This document shows positions 20,801 through 25,937 of a stretch of 64,000 nt of DNA, one piece after another (position 1 is the first letter of the stretch; each line of letters begins with the position of its first letter). Source of the stretch: Halopseudomonas pelagia CL-AP6 (GTDB lineage: Bacteria > Pseudomonadota > Gammaproteobacteria > Pseudomonadales > Pseudomonadaceae). The notes under the pieces were generated by a model. It was given only the letters and a program-made list of their open reading frames with translations, ran no database searches and had not been told where the DNA came from. The DNA is taken from assembly GCF_000410875.1 (NCBI RefSeq), contig NZ_AROI01000016.1, positions 124,001 through 188,000 of the forward strand. Direction: 5' to 3'. Made by a program: the position numbers and the translations under genes.

Positions 20801-21457
20801 GACGATCATTACGGTGCCATCGGCTTTGATCTGACCCTGAATTTCACTGGGGCGGGCGTTGGGATCATTGACGCGGTTAAGCACGGCCCAGTCGGCCTGC
20901 TGCTGAAATTCGACGGTGGTGTTGCGACCGACGTTGAAGGTTTCCCAGTTGAGGATGGCCTTGTCAGCGGTCTGCTCGATGCCGACGTGTACCTTGCCGC
21001 CTTCGGTGGTCTGTACCGGACCCTTTGCGTTATGCCAGGCTTGCTCGAAGGGGACGCTGCCGTCGATCTGCAAGCCGCCCTCACCCAGGCCATCGGGTAC
21101 GGTTTGCGGGCGGGCCAGGGCGGCGGAGCGACCGGCGGCCTGGGCGGCCTGCTGGGCGGCGATGGCGGCGACGGTGTTGTTCATGTTGGCCAGCGAATGT
21201 TGCAGTTGCTGGTTGACCTTGGCCTGTTGGGCCAGAGGGGGTGGTGTACCGGGCAGTTGCATGCCGCCACCGGCCCCCGGCATAGCGCCACTCTGCTGCT
21301 GTGCGGCACCCTTGGCGGCCATCCAACCGGCACTGAAGGCGGTGGGTGCAGCCTGAACGCTGCCGGCGACCATCACCAAGGCGATAGCGCTGGCCAGGGG
21401 CTTCAAACGTAGCCGAGTGCTGGCCTGGGAGTAAAACTTGGGGTGACGGAGGCGCAT
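8810..21457 (-). CDS. pdtA: giant filamentous-haemagglutinin-like TPS exoprotein (PdtA-like)
   Basis: This 4215-aa secreted beta-helix protein has a signal peptide (residues 1-36, ending SVQA-AP). An N-terminal TPS secretion domain follows (about 125-280, with NANGVVF and NVRNLA in place of the usual NPNG loop). Most of the rest is GS-rich beta-helix repeats. The last ~500 residues match the DUF3739-type end seen in PdtA-like proteins. Size and position beside a lapA/hxc block match P. aeruginosa PdtA, a phosphate-depletion-induced TpsA protein. The start is ATG 21457 with AAGGA upstream. No TpsB transporter gene is visible in the window. A cysteine-containing tandem repeat lies at 12181-12390. 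There is no C-terminal toxin or immunity gene, so a CDI function is unlikely. Confidence 0.85.
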   Translation of the reverse strand: MRLRHPKFYSQASTRLRLKPLASAIALVMVAGSVQAAPTAFSAGWMAAKGAAQQQSGAMPGAGGGMQLPGTPPPLAQQAKVNQQLQHSLANMNNTVAAIAAQQAAQAAGRSAALARPQTVPDGLGEGGLQIDGSVPFEQAWHNAKGPVQTTEGGKVHVGIEQTADKAILNWETFNVGRNTTVEFQQQADWAVLNRVNDPNARPSEIQGQIKADGTVMIVNANGVVFSGSSQVNVRNLATAAANISDAQFTNNGLYGTNNTATFTGAAGSVTVEQGAQITTAESANSTTGGGYVLLLGKDVDNAGSITTANGQTLLAGGDSFIIKRGQGTAGNQASTTRGNEVTTTGTGSVTNSGLIQSATGDITLTGNQVTQTGVALASTSVHNRGTVHLKATGTGGNVTLAEGATTAILLEESDATALDGQRDGLQAPAVDNTERNIVPGDKYRRDLSLVEITSTGTVDFQAGSTTIATGGQVAVDAASRTLVRDGATIDVSGATGVKVAMENNTVKVNIQGNEQRDSTANRDSGNLNSTDVWIDTRELVFVPAGTNGYESDRWYTAGGLLEVGGYLGTAGHGVGEWMAQGGTVSFTGNELVTQQNSQINLSGGTLDVQSGTIQQTWLKGADGRLYELSKAPGDLLYTGVYQGYKDSSERWGQTDYYYNPLLAPRERFESAYTVGRDAGKLIVGTANAVLEGQLVGDTYQGERQNQAAQQGLDGYHQSQNAVARGAQLIVGTYTPYYVKDSGTLQYALGASGNTVRNVILGNTADSIAAGLELDTALPEERNGTLYLDSDQLNGFELGALKIAATQGITVDGALQVAPAGDVTLYGTDVAVNADLTAHAGSIHVGNSLAQITTNGVISDVVDRSASVGTVQVAQGVTLDASGLWSNLSLDPANTSKLPYLHGGNIAVQATGDITLAQGSLMDVSSGAALHGDDGVQGGQGGDLLLASIPSLHANASTGSLTLDGELRGQGVEGGGSLGLQANKVLISEATSQTPEAGTLLLNGNFFEKGFSSYEVIGKQGVTVAEGTEVNVSMPVLRLAEQAHSLASGGNHPTALQPWTPPLYLDDPAHSRLTQRAGASLAMQAGTAQSSASDMAAVGLQVGKNAVINVDPGQAIDLRSIGQLTVDGTLNAWGGKIELSGVSMGGTVSGPVESAGHGRSIWIGETAVLDAAARAVTRLGASDQRYGQVRNGGDIVIGGEIDHATGQASASSLFVVVREGALLDASGAGAVLDIPGQVATPVVSHGGSISLASSNGLYLDGTLRANAGGVGAAGGDLAVALEAPSYLRNSAGERVRQAREMVLSQKAGDSQFNPGMTADEVADQLAYGHARLGADQITAGGFDSVSLLSNGVISFDGDLSLSMGRALNLYSGSLALTDNASADTQVVLVAPYMRLAGPGGMSTAGDAYIQPTARGGVSEQPAAGRFQVDAGLLEVRDSLTFGLHDGTAAGQGLPADIDRRAFDDVILRSQGDIRLLKAVQVGNTNGTTLYTPADLTLAAAQIYPGTDARATVYAGWHGPNSDFDSQRTLTLAHTTSTLPDVPYSAFGSLILGAATIDHGGVLRAPLGSISVGAERAGFYHTETVSLLPGSLTSVSGAGLIMPYGGSVDGLNWEHDGEQTQLWGVGSVQSGGVTLVGQTVQVQDGAILDLSGGGELTGAGFVSGRGGSTDARFNPLVQIDADGFNLPGLSTNPIYAIVPGVQGVGASGGEMGASDPMLGQQVTISNGVPGLPAGTYTLLPSTYALLPGAYRVEINGQAGQGTNTPVQAMRNGSWSASGTLSVAGTGIRDSLASQLILTSADVLRSYSQYNEMSYADFVRNEAARVGVPRAMIEADAKTLRLRLAADEDAVPFSFDGIGQFDAAEGGYGGTLSLTVGYDDNLEILATGTGPTEGFQGVSVYADDLNAVGAKRLMVGDIDIAYETLGSSQGANIANLAPGARDLILRSGAQLVAPEVVLGVQDGTQYIRAGSLVIEDGAGISTLGQGESSFDSTDGYFYSASTGVIVSNGQLTLLAPAADTDMSFSGSIQIGGCTQVDCAGTATLYSEGTIGFSTNGAFDLDDSVRYGARHLSLAMGGINVGSAEALATANTRGALTPGLTLNQNVMQRLLQGDTTTSAPALESLSLTARDSLNFYESVTLSTLDDQGESLLDNLLLTTPAIYGYGDADDVALIQTSNLIWNGADGRPGAVAAGGAGTGSGSLTIDAERIEFGYGLFSQPSGVDDLGRLALGFANLNLNASERITANNKGSLAVYQSQGAYVPGEGVSYSGGNLNILTPLLTGAAGSVNHITAGGAVAVTAPEGATAAAVDSDALGAELAITGQSLLLDTAVVLPSGKLVLTAEDDLTLADGAQVDMAGRSIEFHDDEDATQYSWGGDVTLQSHTGDIRQAAGSTIDLSAEYNQAGRLTATALDDNAGLVVLQGQILASASGFYEAGGTWVPYAAGGVDIRAQRLGGSGSLSDQFASLNQRLNDGEVLGMRHFQLKQGDLTIGDELKANDVSVSVDGGKLTVAGTIDASGERVGSIRLAGKQGLTLTGNALLDAHGQTLRLDSYGKIIDSPNRAVVELSSGDGQLLLADGARIDLRHGTDDARVKADPGLHDGRDRGTVELNAPRLGGATAGDVDIDASGSLDIQGARSIAVNAVQRYDDAAYGTDEAASGRPYQIIDQAYLDAKHADSTAFITAALGNDQLLDNKLAGLNNAAYADAFRLRPGVEIVSATADGDMIVSGDLDLSGHRYASLNPHTPLTDTYGSGEVGNLVLRAGGDLDIYGSINDGFAPPPDTPDDNGWVLAPGYIAYGGDVVVPGPGVTLAAGTEFAAGKTLNYDLPIGATQFAAGTQLPVDGVLDAALTLPADTVLHAPIFDAAGELLYAAGTILDSAVTLPSNTRLGAGTLLTGNTRLQAMLWPKGAALPSTLILASDLAIPLGGLIPSETLVVLPEGAISMPLRLANGDRQGRNWAVAAMLPEGSQSWSMRIVAGADTEAADSRSTRADAKGNIVLADSHYSFYDVHETTVIPGTPAQPGGAWYWNEMGALFGFEPGTPVSADWESLCADGFCDRVQYVWNDLGALFGFEPGAPVPADWESLCSDGFCISLGEPIPAVPEQIIKGGLTSILPIAQNFSVLRTGSGDLGLVSGGDFSMQSPYGVYTAGVSSASRTGEQEGGFNQPRSQVSDGSFLNTSKSNQPGVGQAFEDLVNGGTTSSYAAWYPDQGGNLLIKTGGDLTGDIVGAFSSYGIGRDLRAQSPSSELGNWLWRQGTDKDLDVVGVPTSWWVNFGTYVPGNSNLYNSSYVGEYAAIEVDIASADAVPELVGFTGIGTLGGGDLTVEVGGNAGLINPLGHFANAPRSEGLMLAVGNSGRVTADGELLLTGGGDIRVRIGGDLNPGLVARTDITNLDLNGVLVNLRGSMQMQTGNQGGIALNYGSNWNSNDAKETRTLDPFGSTLGAASGGPVLMLGDAAANLNARGDLVLSGTGDPGRVSTPASSAFTLADGTEYGYGGYAWFSLWTENTAINLLSAGGNLTPSTQLGDVGLTVALEPDAEHNYSTTDGRFVYPSQLSAVAASGSLYLGPSALYGDGTFNTAYSLLLAPSVNGSLQMLAGDSIYAGGYAVNQSGASLAAIPTPFNPGFAGMNANEQIIVSNHHAESLRPTFTMFPLFAFGLNTTAGADWGSVEPARFYAGEDIVGLRTGEMLQFTGSGRQGQTWYESAGPVWMMAGRDIVNSGTPLGQPTAISSVIGVGTSTGNLFVHNDPNDVSIVSAGRDVLYSSFNVAGPGTLEITAGRNILMEDRAAVTSLGPVVPGDARPGAGIVMQAGFGAQGADYLSFAEHYLDPLNLADPELALADQDDKVAKTYEAELVEWLGERYGFEGDAEQALAVYAGLSAEQQRIFARDVYFAELRAAGREYNEVDGLRQGSYLRGRNAIAALFPTHDVAGNEIAYGGNILMYGGAGVHTNVGGGIQMLTPGGQQVFGVEGEAPPGTAGVITRGQGDIQLYSLDDILLGQSRIMTTFGGDILAWSAEGDINAGRGSKTTVVYTPPRREYDNWGNVSLAPVVPSSGAGIATLNPIAEVPPGDIDLLAPLGTIDAGEAGIRVSGNVNIAALQVINAANIQVQGESSGIPVVASVNTGALTAASAAASSAVQAVDDVVRQSTTQRRPSVFSARVLSFGEERMERGNDEASLSPAQQPGDLVRVLGAGELDEQALNMLTAEERARLLM
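12181..12390 (-). repeat. 105-bp tandem duplication inside the exoprotein gene
   Basis: Two adjacent units with a 105-bp period encode near-identical 35-aa segments, each containing GALFGFEPG, ADWESLC and DGFC. Each unit has two cysteines about seven residues apart, rare in an otherwise cysteine-poor protein. Roughly 80 percent of bases agree by eye. The insert interrupts the beta-helix repeats and could form a disulphide- or metal-bearing module. Confidence 0.75.
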
Positions 21458-21563
21458 TGGTGCTGTATTCCTTTTCCTGATTCGCGGTGGGGCCTACCGG
21501 GAATTCCCCTGCCTGCCCTGCTTTATATTTATAAGTCGATTACAGGAGGGCTAGACCGAACTT

Positions 21564-21575
21564 TTGTCACGAAAT
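21564..21575 (+). promoter_or_regulatory. possible operator, 12-mer shared with the gspC upstream region
   Basis: TTGTCACGAAAT lies about 107 bp upstream of the exoprotein start, followed by TTCAT. It resembles a degraded Pho-box pair (TTGTCAC-GAAA-TCTTCAT) but points away from the gene. The identical 12-mer occurs at 60660-60671 upstream of gspC. Confidence 0.25.
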
Positions 21576-21607
21576 CTTCATAAAACAGATCAAAAAAGCA
21601 GGAATGA

Positions 21608-21644
21608 AAAAACCGGCAACAGCCTGAGCTGTTGCCGGTTTTTC
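21608..21644. terminator. bidirectional rho-independent terminator between lapA-like gene and pdtA
   Basis: A perfect 13-bp stem (21611-21623 with 21628-21640, loop CTGA) is flanked by A-rich sequence on the left and T-rich on the right, so it can work on both strands. It sits 33 bp after the stop of the lapA-like gene and separates it from the exoprotein promoter. Confidence 0.88.
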
Positions 21645-21677
21645 TATTGCCGGTTCAGTGTTCGCTAAACCCGATGG

Positions 21678-22823
21678 TTAGAGCGGACGGCCGATGCCGT
21701 TACAGGTGCTAGTGTCACCGATACGCAGGCTATTAGCAGTATTCCAGAAAGTATTGTGAACCGCTGACTGCCAAACAGCCGGCAGCGGGATCAGTGAGTG
21801 AGCAGAAACCTCTGCATCGTTACCGCCTGTGTAATGCGTATCAAGGAAGTTGCGAATACGCGTATTATCGCCTGCATCTTTGTAGCACTGGCTGAAAAGC
21901 AAGTTGGTAACACCGACAATGGGATAGCCTGTGTAGTTAGTAGCACTGAATACTGGAGCCCAGTTCACCGGGTTAGCGGCAGCCACCGCCCCACTTGGCG
22001 GAGCTACGTTACCCAAAGTTTCTTGGACATTGACTGCGGTGGGCAGTTTACCGTTAATGGAAGCCACTTCAGCAGCATTGCCATATTCAACTTTGTCAGG
22101 GCTAACATAGCCGATGGCGCCATCGATAAGATTTACTTGCGCAACAACACCATTGCTTCCGTCGCCGCCAGCGTAGACAGAACCAGCCGGAGGGTTGACC
22201 AGCGGATTGAAGCCTACGGCAGTGGCAAAGTTGTTGCTAACAGCTGGAACGCTGTCATCCACAGCCTTGAGGTGGTTTACAAATATCTCGGTGGTGCCAC
22301 TGCCGTCAAGACGGTAAACAACAGTGATCTGCTTGTTAGGACCACCAACTTGGTTCCAGTTAGTGGTTTTACCTGTGAATATATCAACCAATTGCTGGCT
22401 AGTCAGATTGACCGAGCTCATGCCACTAACATTGAACGGCACGGTAACGGAAGTGGCTGCCATCGGAACCTGAATCAGCGGACCAAAGCTGGATTCACCT
22501 AGGGTTGCATGGGTTTTGTAACCATCCAACTCGGTTGAGCTAACTACCGAGTCACTACCGGCGTAATCAACGGAAATTCCAGAAGCCAAGCCAAATTCAG
22601 TCGCGTTGTTATTGAAGAAAGCACGCTTACCGGCACCGCTGCCTACACCAATATAGGCGTTGAAGCCCGGCAGGGGGGATTTAGCCAAGATACCGGTACC
22701 TGCAGTAGTACCATAGAGATCTTCTGGCAGAGTTGCACCACCACCAACAACAGCGGCAGAGACTTGAGCCGAGGCCAGAGCGGCGAAGGCCAGCGATACA
22801 GCTATCAGATTGCGCTTGAACAT
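21678..22823 (-). CDS. lapA: PstS-like / LapA-type secreted phosphate-binding or alkaline phosphatase protein
   Basis: The 381-aa protein has a signal peptide (about residues 1-23) followed by GGGATLPEDLYG, the start typical of the PstS/DING superfamily. It also has a phosphate-loop sequence YRLDGSGTTEIF near the middle. In P. aeruginosa the homologue in this position, LapA, is a low-molecular-weight alkaline phosphatase exported by the Hxc system. The mature N-terminus reads AAVVGGG, not DING. Only one such gene is present, whereas P. aeruginosa has lapA and lapB in tandem. AGAGGA lies about 7 bases upstream of ATG 22823. Function as phosphatase, rather than only a phosphate binder, follows from synteny. 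Confidence 0.8.
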   Translation of the reverse strand: MFKRNLIAVSLAFAALASAQVSAAVVGGGATLPEDLYGTTAGTGILAKSPLPGFNAYIGVGSGAGKRAFFNNNATEFGLASGISVDYAGSDSVVSSTELDGYKTHATLGESSFGPLIQVPMAATSVTVPFNVSGMSSVNLTSQQLVDIFTGKTTNWNQVGGPNKQITVVYRLDGSGTTEIFVNHLKAVDDSVPAVSNNFATAVGFNPLVNPPAGSVYAGGDGSNGVVAQVNLIDGAIGYVSPDKVEYGNAAEVASINGKLPTAVNVQETLGNVAPPSGAVAAANPVNWAPVFSATNYTGYPIVGVTNLLFSQCYKDAGDNTRIRNFLDTHYTGGNDAEVSAHSLIPLPAVWQSAVHNTFWNTANSLRIGDTSTCNGIGRPL

Positions 22824-23313
22824 GATACGTCCTCTTTATCAACCGAATGTGAACTGCTTGTATGTCCGTGGCCCTCGGTCCGGCGCTGTGAGCGGGGTGG
22901 GTGAGGCCACGTATTCAGACTCGCAATTCGGGATGACAATTGGGCTAAAAATCCCATGGTGCACTTTCCGTAGTTCGCGGCATATTCCATGGTGCTTTTG
23001 TCATTTTCCTGAACAATCGCTGCAATATACGGCAGTTTATATTTGCTACTGGGAGCATGATGGCAGTCTGCACCTCTCTGGTTGCCAGGCCACGATTGAT
23101 GGCGACTGCCGGGTGATGGTTTGCCGGGTTCCGCGTCGTTCTGCTGGTGCGTTGCTGCGTTCACGACCCGGCTTTGCTTACAAAACGGCGAAGCATTGAT
23201 TACAAATGCACGGGAGCTTCCTGAGAAAAGCACTGGTACATCGGCGCAATAGAGCTGTTTTGTGGAGGGCGCGGGATGCAAAGCCCGACGAACGGTCGTG
23301 TTTCGCATGGAAC
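22824..23313. promoter_or_regulatory. 490-bp upstream region of the lapA-like gene
   Basis: There is no convincing gene here; the 170-aa reverse frame across 22805-23317 overlaps hxcS and looks random. The region holds a direct repeat CCATGGTGC at 22954-22962 and 22987-22995, 33 bp apart (about three helical turns), 130-170 bp upstream of the gene. TTGTCAT half-sites occur nearby (reverse strand about 22931-22943; forward about 22996-23010), but none forms a good full Pho box. Confidence 0.4.
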
Positions 23314-24522
23314 TCATTGCACCAGCTGGTTGATTTCGATGATGGGCAGCAGTACAGCCATGACAATCAGCAGCACTACGCCGCCCATGACGACGATCAT
23401 CAGGGGCTCGAGCAGGGCTGTCATGCTCAGGGCACGGCGCTCGATATCGCGGGAGAGCGTCTGTGCGGCGCGTTCCAGCAGTGGAGGCAGTGAGCCGGTC
23501 TTTTCGCCGCTGGCGACCAGGTGAATGAGCACCGGGGGAAATTGCTTTTCGGCCTTGAGTGCCGTTGCCAGAGAGATGCCTTCGCGCACCTGGGCAGTGG
23601 CGTTGGCGACACTGAGGTCGAGCCGGTCGTTGGCCAGAGTTTGGCGGGCGGCATCCAGCCCGCGCAACAGGGGCACGCCGGCGCTGCCGAGAATTGCCAG
23701 CGTGGAAGCAAAACGGGCGGTGTTGACGCCCAGCACAAAACGCCCCACCAGCGGCATGCGCAGGATGCGGCTATGCCAGGTCAGGCGTGCGGCGGGGTCG
23801 CGCAGATACAGGCGCCAGCCAGTGAACAGGCCGACGATGCCGATAAAACACAGCCCGCCCCAGGCGCGAACAAATTCGCTGGCGGCGATCATCACCAGGG
23901 TCAGGCCGGGCAGATCCTGGCGGGCCTGGGAGAAGGCGTTGACCACTTGGGGTACGACATAGCTGAGCAGGAAGATGACGATGGCAACCGAGACCAGGCC
24001 AACCACCCCAGGGTAGATAAAGGCGGTGAGGACTTTGCCCTGCAGGGTGTTGCGTTCTTCTATGTAGTCCGCCAGTCGCTCCATGATCTGAGCGAGGTCG
24101 CCGGATTCTTCGCCAGCGGCGATCAGCGCGCGGTAAATCTCGGGGAAGTCTTTCGGGCGTTGGGCCAGTGCGTCGGCCAAGCGCATGCCGCTGCGTACAT
24201 CGGTGCGCACGGCACTGAGGGTGCGGGCAATATGCGGGCGTTCGGCCTGGTCAACGGTGGCGCTGAGGGCTTCTTCGAGCGGCAGGCTGGCACCGAGCAT
24301 GCTGGCCATCTGGCGGGTAGCCCAGGCCAGGTCGCTGCTGGACAGTTTGGCGGCGAACAGGCCGCCGGATGTGCTATTGGTGCTGGCCTGGGCCTTGATT
24401 TCCAGTGGGGTGAGACCATTACCACGCAGTTGGGCCATGGCCGCTTGGCTGCTGTCGGCTTCGAGCTGGCCGGTGACGATCTTGCCGGTGCTGTCGGCAG
24501 CTTGGTAACGGAAGCTGTTCAT
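23314..24522 (-). CDS. hxcS: type II secretion inner-membrane platform protein GspF (HxcS)
   Basis: This 402-aa polytopic protein has the duplicated T2SSF domain (about residues 70-190 and 270-395). Its three hydrophobic segments lie near 165-195, 215-240 and 370-395. GspF sits in the inner membrane and links the ATPase to pseudopilus assembly. It is the last gene of the hxcTXYZQRS run; its ATG shares one base with the hxcR stop (TGATG). The length is typical. Confidence 0.93.
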   Translation of the reverse strand: MNSFRYQAADSTGKIVTGQLEADSSQAAMAQLRGNGLTPLEIKAQASTNSTSGGLFAAKLSSSDLAWATRQMASMLGASLPLEEALSATVDQAERPHIARTLSAVRTDVRSGMRLADALAQRPKDFPEIYRALIAAGEESGDLAQIMERLADYIEERNTLQGKVLTAFIYPGVVGLVSVAIVIFLLSYVVPQVVNAFSQARQDLPGLTLVMIAASEFVRAWGGLCFIGIVGLFTGWRLYLRDPAARLTWHSRILRMPLVGRFVLGVNTARFASTLAILGSAGVPLLRGLDAARQTLANDRLDLSVANATAQVREGISLATALKAEKQFPPVLIHLVASGEKTGSLPPLLERAAQTLSRDIERRALSMTALLEPLMIVVMGGVVLLIVMAVLLPIIEINQLVQ

Positions 24523-25937
24523 CAGGCGTCCCGGGTGACGCGCAGGATTTCTTCCACCGAACTGGTGCCGCTGGTTACCCAGCGGTCTCCGTCCTCACGC
24601 ATGTTGCGCATGCCGGCGGCGCGGGCGGCCAGGCGGATGGCCTGTTCGGCTTCACCCTGGTGGATCAGGCGGCGGGTGTCGTCATCGATGCAGAACAGTT
24701 CATGGATGCCGGTACGGCCACTGTAGCCGGTGTGGTTACAGGCGACGCAGCCCTGCGGTCGCCAGCTGCCGATGCTATCATCCCACTGACGGCAGTCCTT
24801 GCACAGTCGACGCACGAGGCGCTGGGCGAGTACGCCGAGCATGGAGGATGCCAGCAGGAAGGGTTCGACGCCCATGTCCACCAGCCGGGTGATGGCGGAA
24901 ACCGAGTCGTTGGTATGTAAGGTGGCGAGTACCAGGTGGCCGGTGAGCGAGGCTTGCACGGCGATCTGGGCGGTTTCCAGGTCGCGGATTTCACCAATCA
25001 TGATGATGTCCGGGTCTTGCCGGAGGATGGCGCGCAGGGCGGTCGCAAAGCTCATGTTGATCCTGGCATTGACCTGAACCTGGCCGATGCCAGGCAAGTC
25101 GTACTCGACCGGGTCTTCGACGGTGAGGATGTTGCTGGTGCTGGCATCCAGCCGGGCCAGGGCGGCGTACAAGGTGGTGGTCTTGCCGCTGCCGGTCGGC
25201 CCGGTGACCAGGACGATGCCGTGGGGCTGGCGGATCAATTGATCCAGTTGGCGGAGTATCTCGGTATCCATGCCGAGGGTTTCCAGTTGCAGGCGCCCAG
25301 CCTGTTTGTCGAGCAGGCGCATGACGATGCGTTCGCCATGCCCGGTGGGGATGGTGGAGACGCGGATGTCGATGGGCCGCCCGGCGACCCGCAGGGCGAT
25401 GCGCCCATCCTGGGGCAGGCGTTTTTCGGCGATGTCGAGCTGGGCCATGATCTTGATCCGCGAGACCAGCGCGGCGTGCAGGGCCTTACGGGGTGAGACA
25501 ACATCACGCAGGGCACCATCGACGCGGTAACGCACGACGGAGTGCGTTTCAAAGGGTTCGATGTGGATATCACTGGCGTTATCCCGGGCGGCCTGGGTCA
25601 GCAGGGCGTTGATCATGCGGATGACCGGCGCGCCGTCCTGAGCGTCGAGCAGGTCGGTGACTTCGGGAATGTCCTGCATGAGACGGTCGAGATCGACTTC
25701 GTTCTGCACTTCGCCTACCACGGCGGCGGCGCTGCCGGTGTCGGAGTAACTGGTGGCCAGCAGCAAGTCGAGTTCTTCGTCTGTGACCTGTTCCAGTGCT
25801 AGCTGACCAGTGCGGCGCATGGCTTCGAGGATGGCCCAGCCCGGCGTTGTAGGGCTGACTACCAGCGCGCTCCCCTGTTCTTCTGTTCGCAGGAGCAGCC
25901 GCTGGCTCTTGGCCCAGTTGTATGGCAGCGGGGTCAT
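24522..25937 (-). CDS. hxcR: type II secretion ATPase GspE (HxcR)
   Basis: The 471-aa cytoplasmic ATPase powers pseudopilus assembly. Visible motifs are Walker [11 protein letters not shown] (246-255), Asp box and Walker B (IIMIGEIRD), a His box (LATLHTNDS), and a tetracysteine zinc module formed by CKDC and CVAC near the end. Its ATG overlaps the hxcQ stop as ATGA. The N-terminal domain is short compared with the second GspE in this window. Confidence 0.95.
   Translation of the reverse strand: MTPLPYNWAKSQRLLLRTEEQGSALVVSPTTPGWAILEAMRRTGQLALEQVTDEELDLLLATSYSDTGSAAAVVGEVQNEVDLDRLMQDIPEVTDLLDAQDGAPVIRMINALLTQAARDNASDIHIEPFETHSVVRYRVDGALRDVVSPRKALHAALVSRIKIMAQLDIAEKRLPQDGRIALRVAGRPIDIRVSTIPTGHGERIVMRLLDKQAGRLQLETLGMDTEILRQLDQLIRQPHGIVLVTGPTGSGKTTTLYAALARLDASTSNILTVEDPVEYDLPGIGQVQVNARINMSFATALRAILRQDPDIIMIGEIRDLETAQIAVQASLTGHLVLATLHTNDSVSAITRLVDMGVEPFLLASSMLGVLAQRLVRRLCKDCRQWDDSIGSWRPQGCVACNHTGYSGRTGIHELFCIDDDTRRLIHQGEAEQAIRLAARAAGMRNMREDGDRWVTSGTSSVEEILRVTRDA

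Noticed and set aside
21564-21581. Full Pho box upstream of the exoprotein gene
   Set aside because: TTGTCAC-GAAA-TCTTCAT matches only 5 and 4 of 7 positions in its halves and points the wrong way, so I report it only as a shared 12-mer.
22805-23317. Reverse frame of 170 codons between lapA-like gene and hxcS
   Set aside because: It overlaps both neighbours, has no ribosome-binding site and an atypical composition; the region is better seen as regulatory.
23521-24726. Forward 401-codon frame opposite hxcS and hxcR
   Set aside because: It is the antisense of two clearly recognised T2SS genes and its product has no family resemblance.
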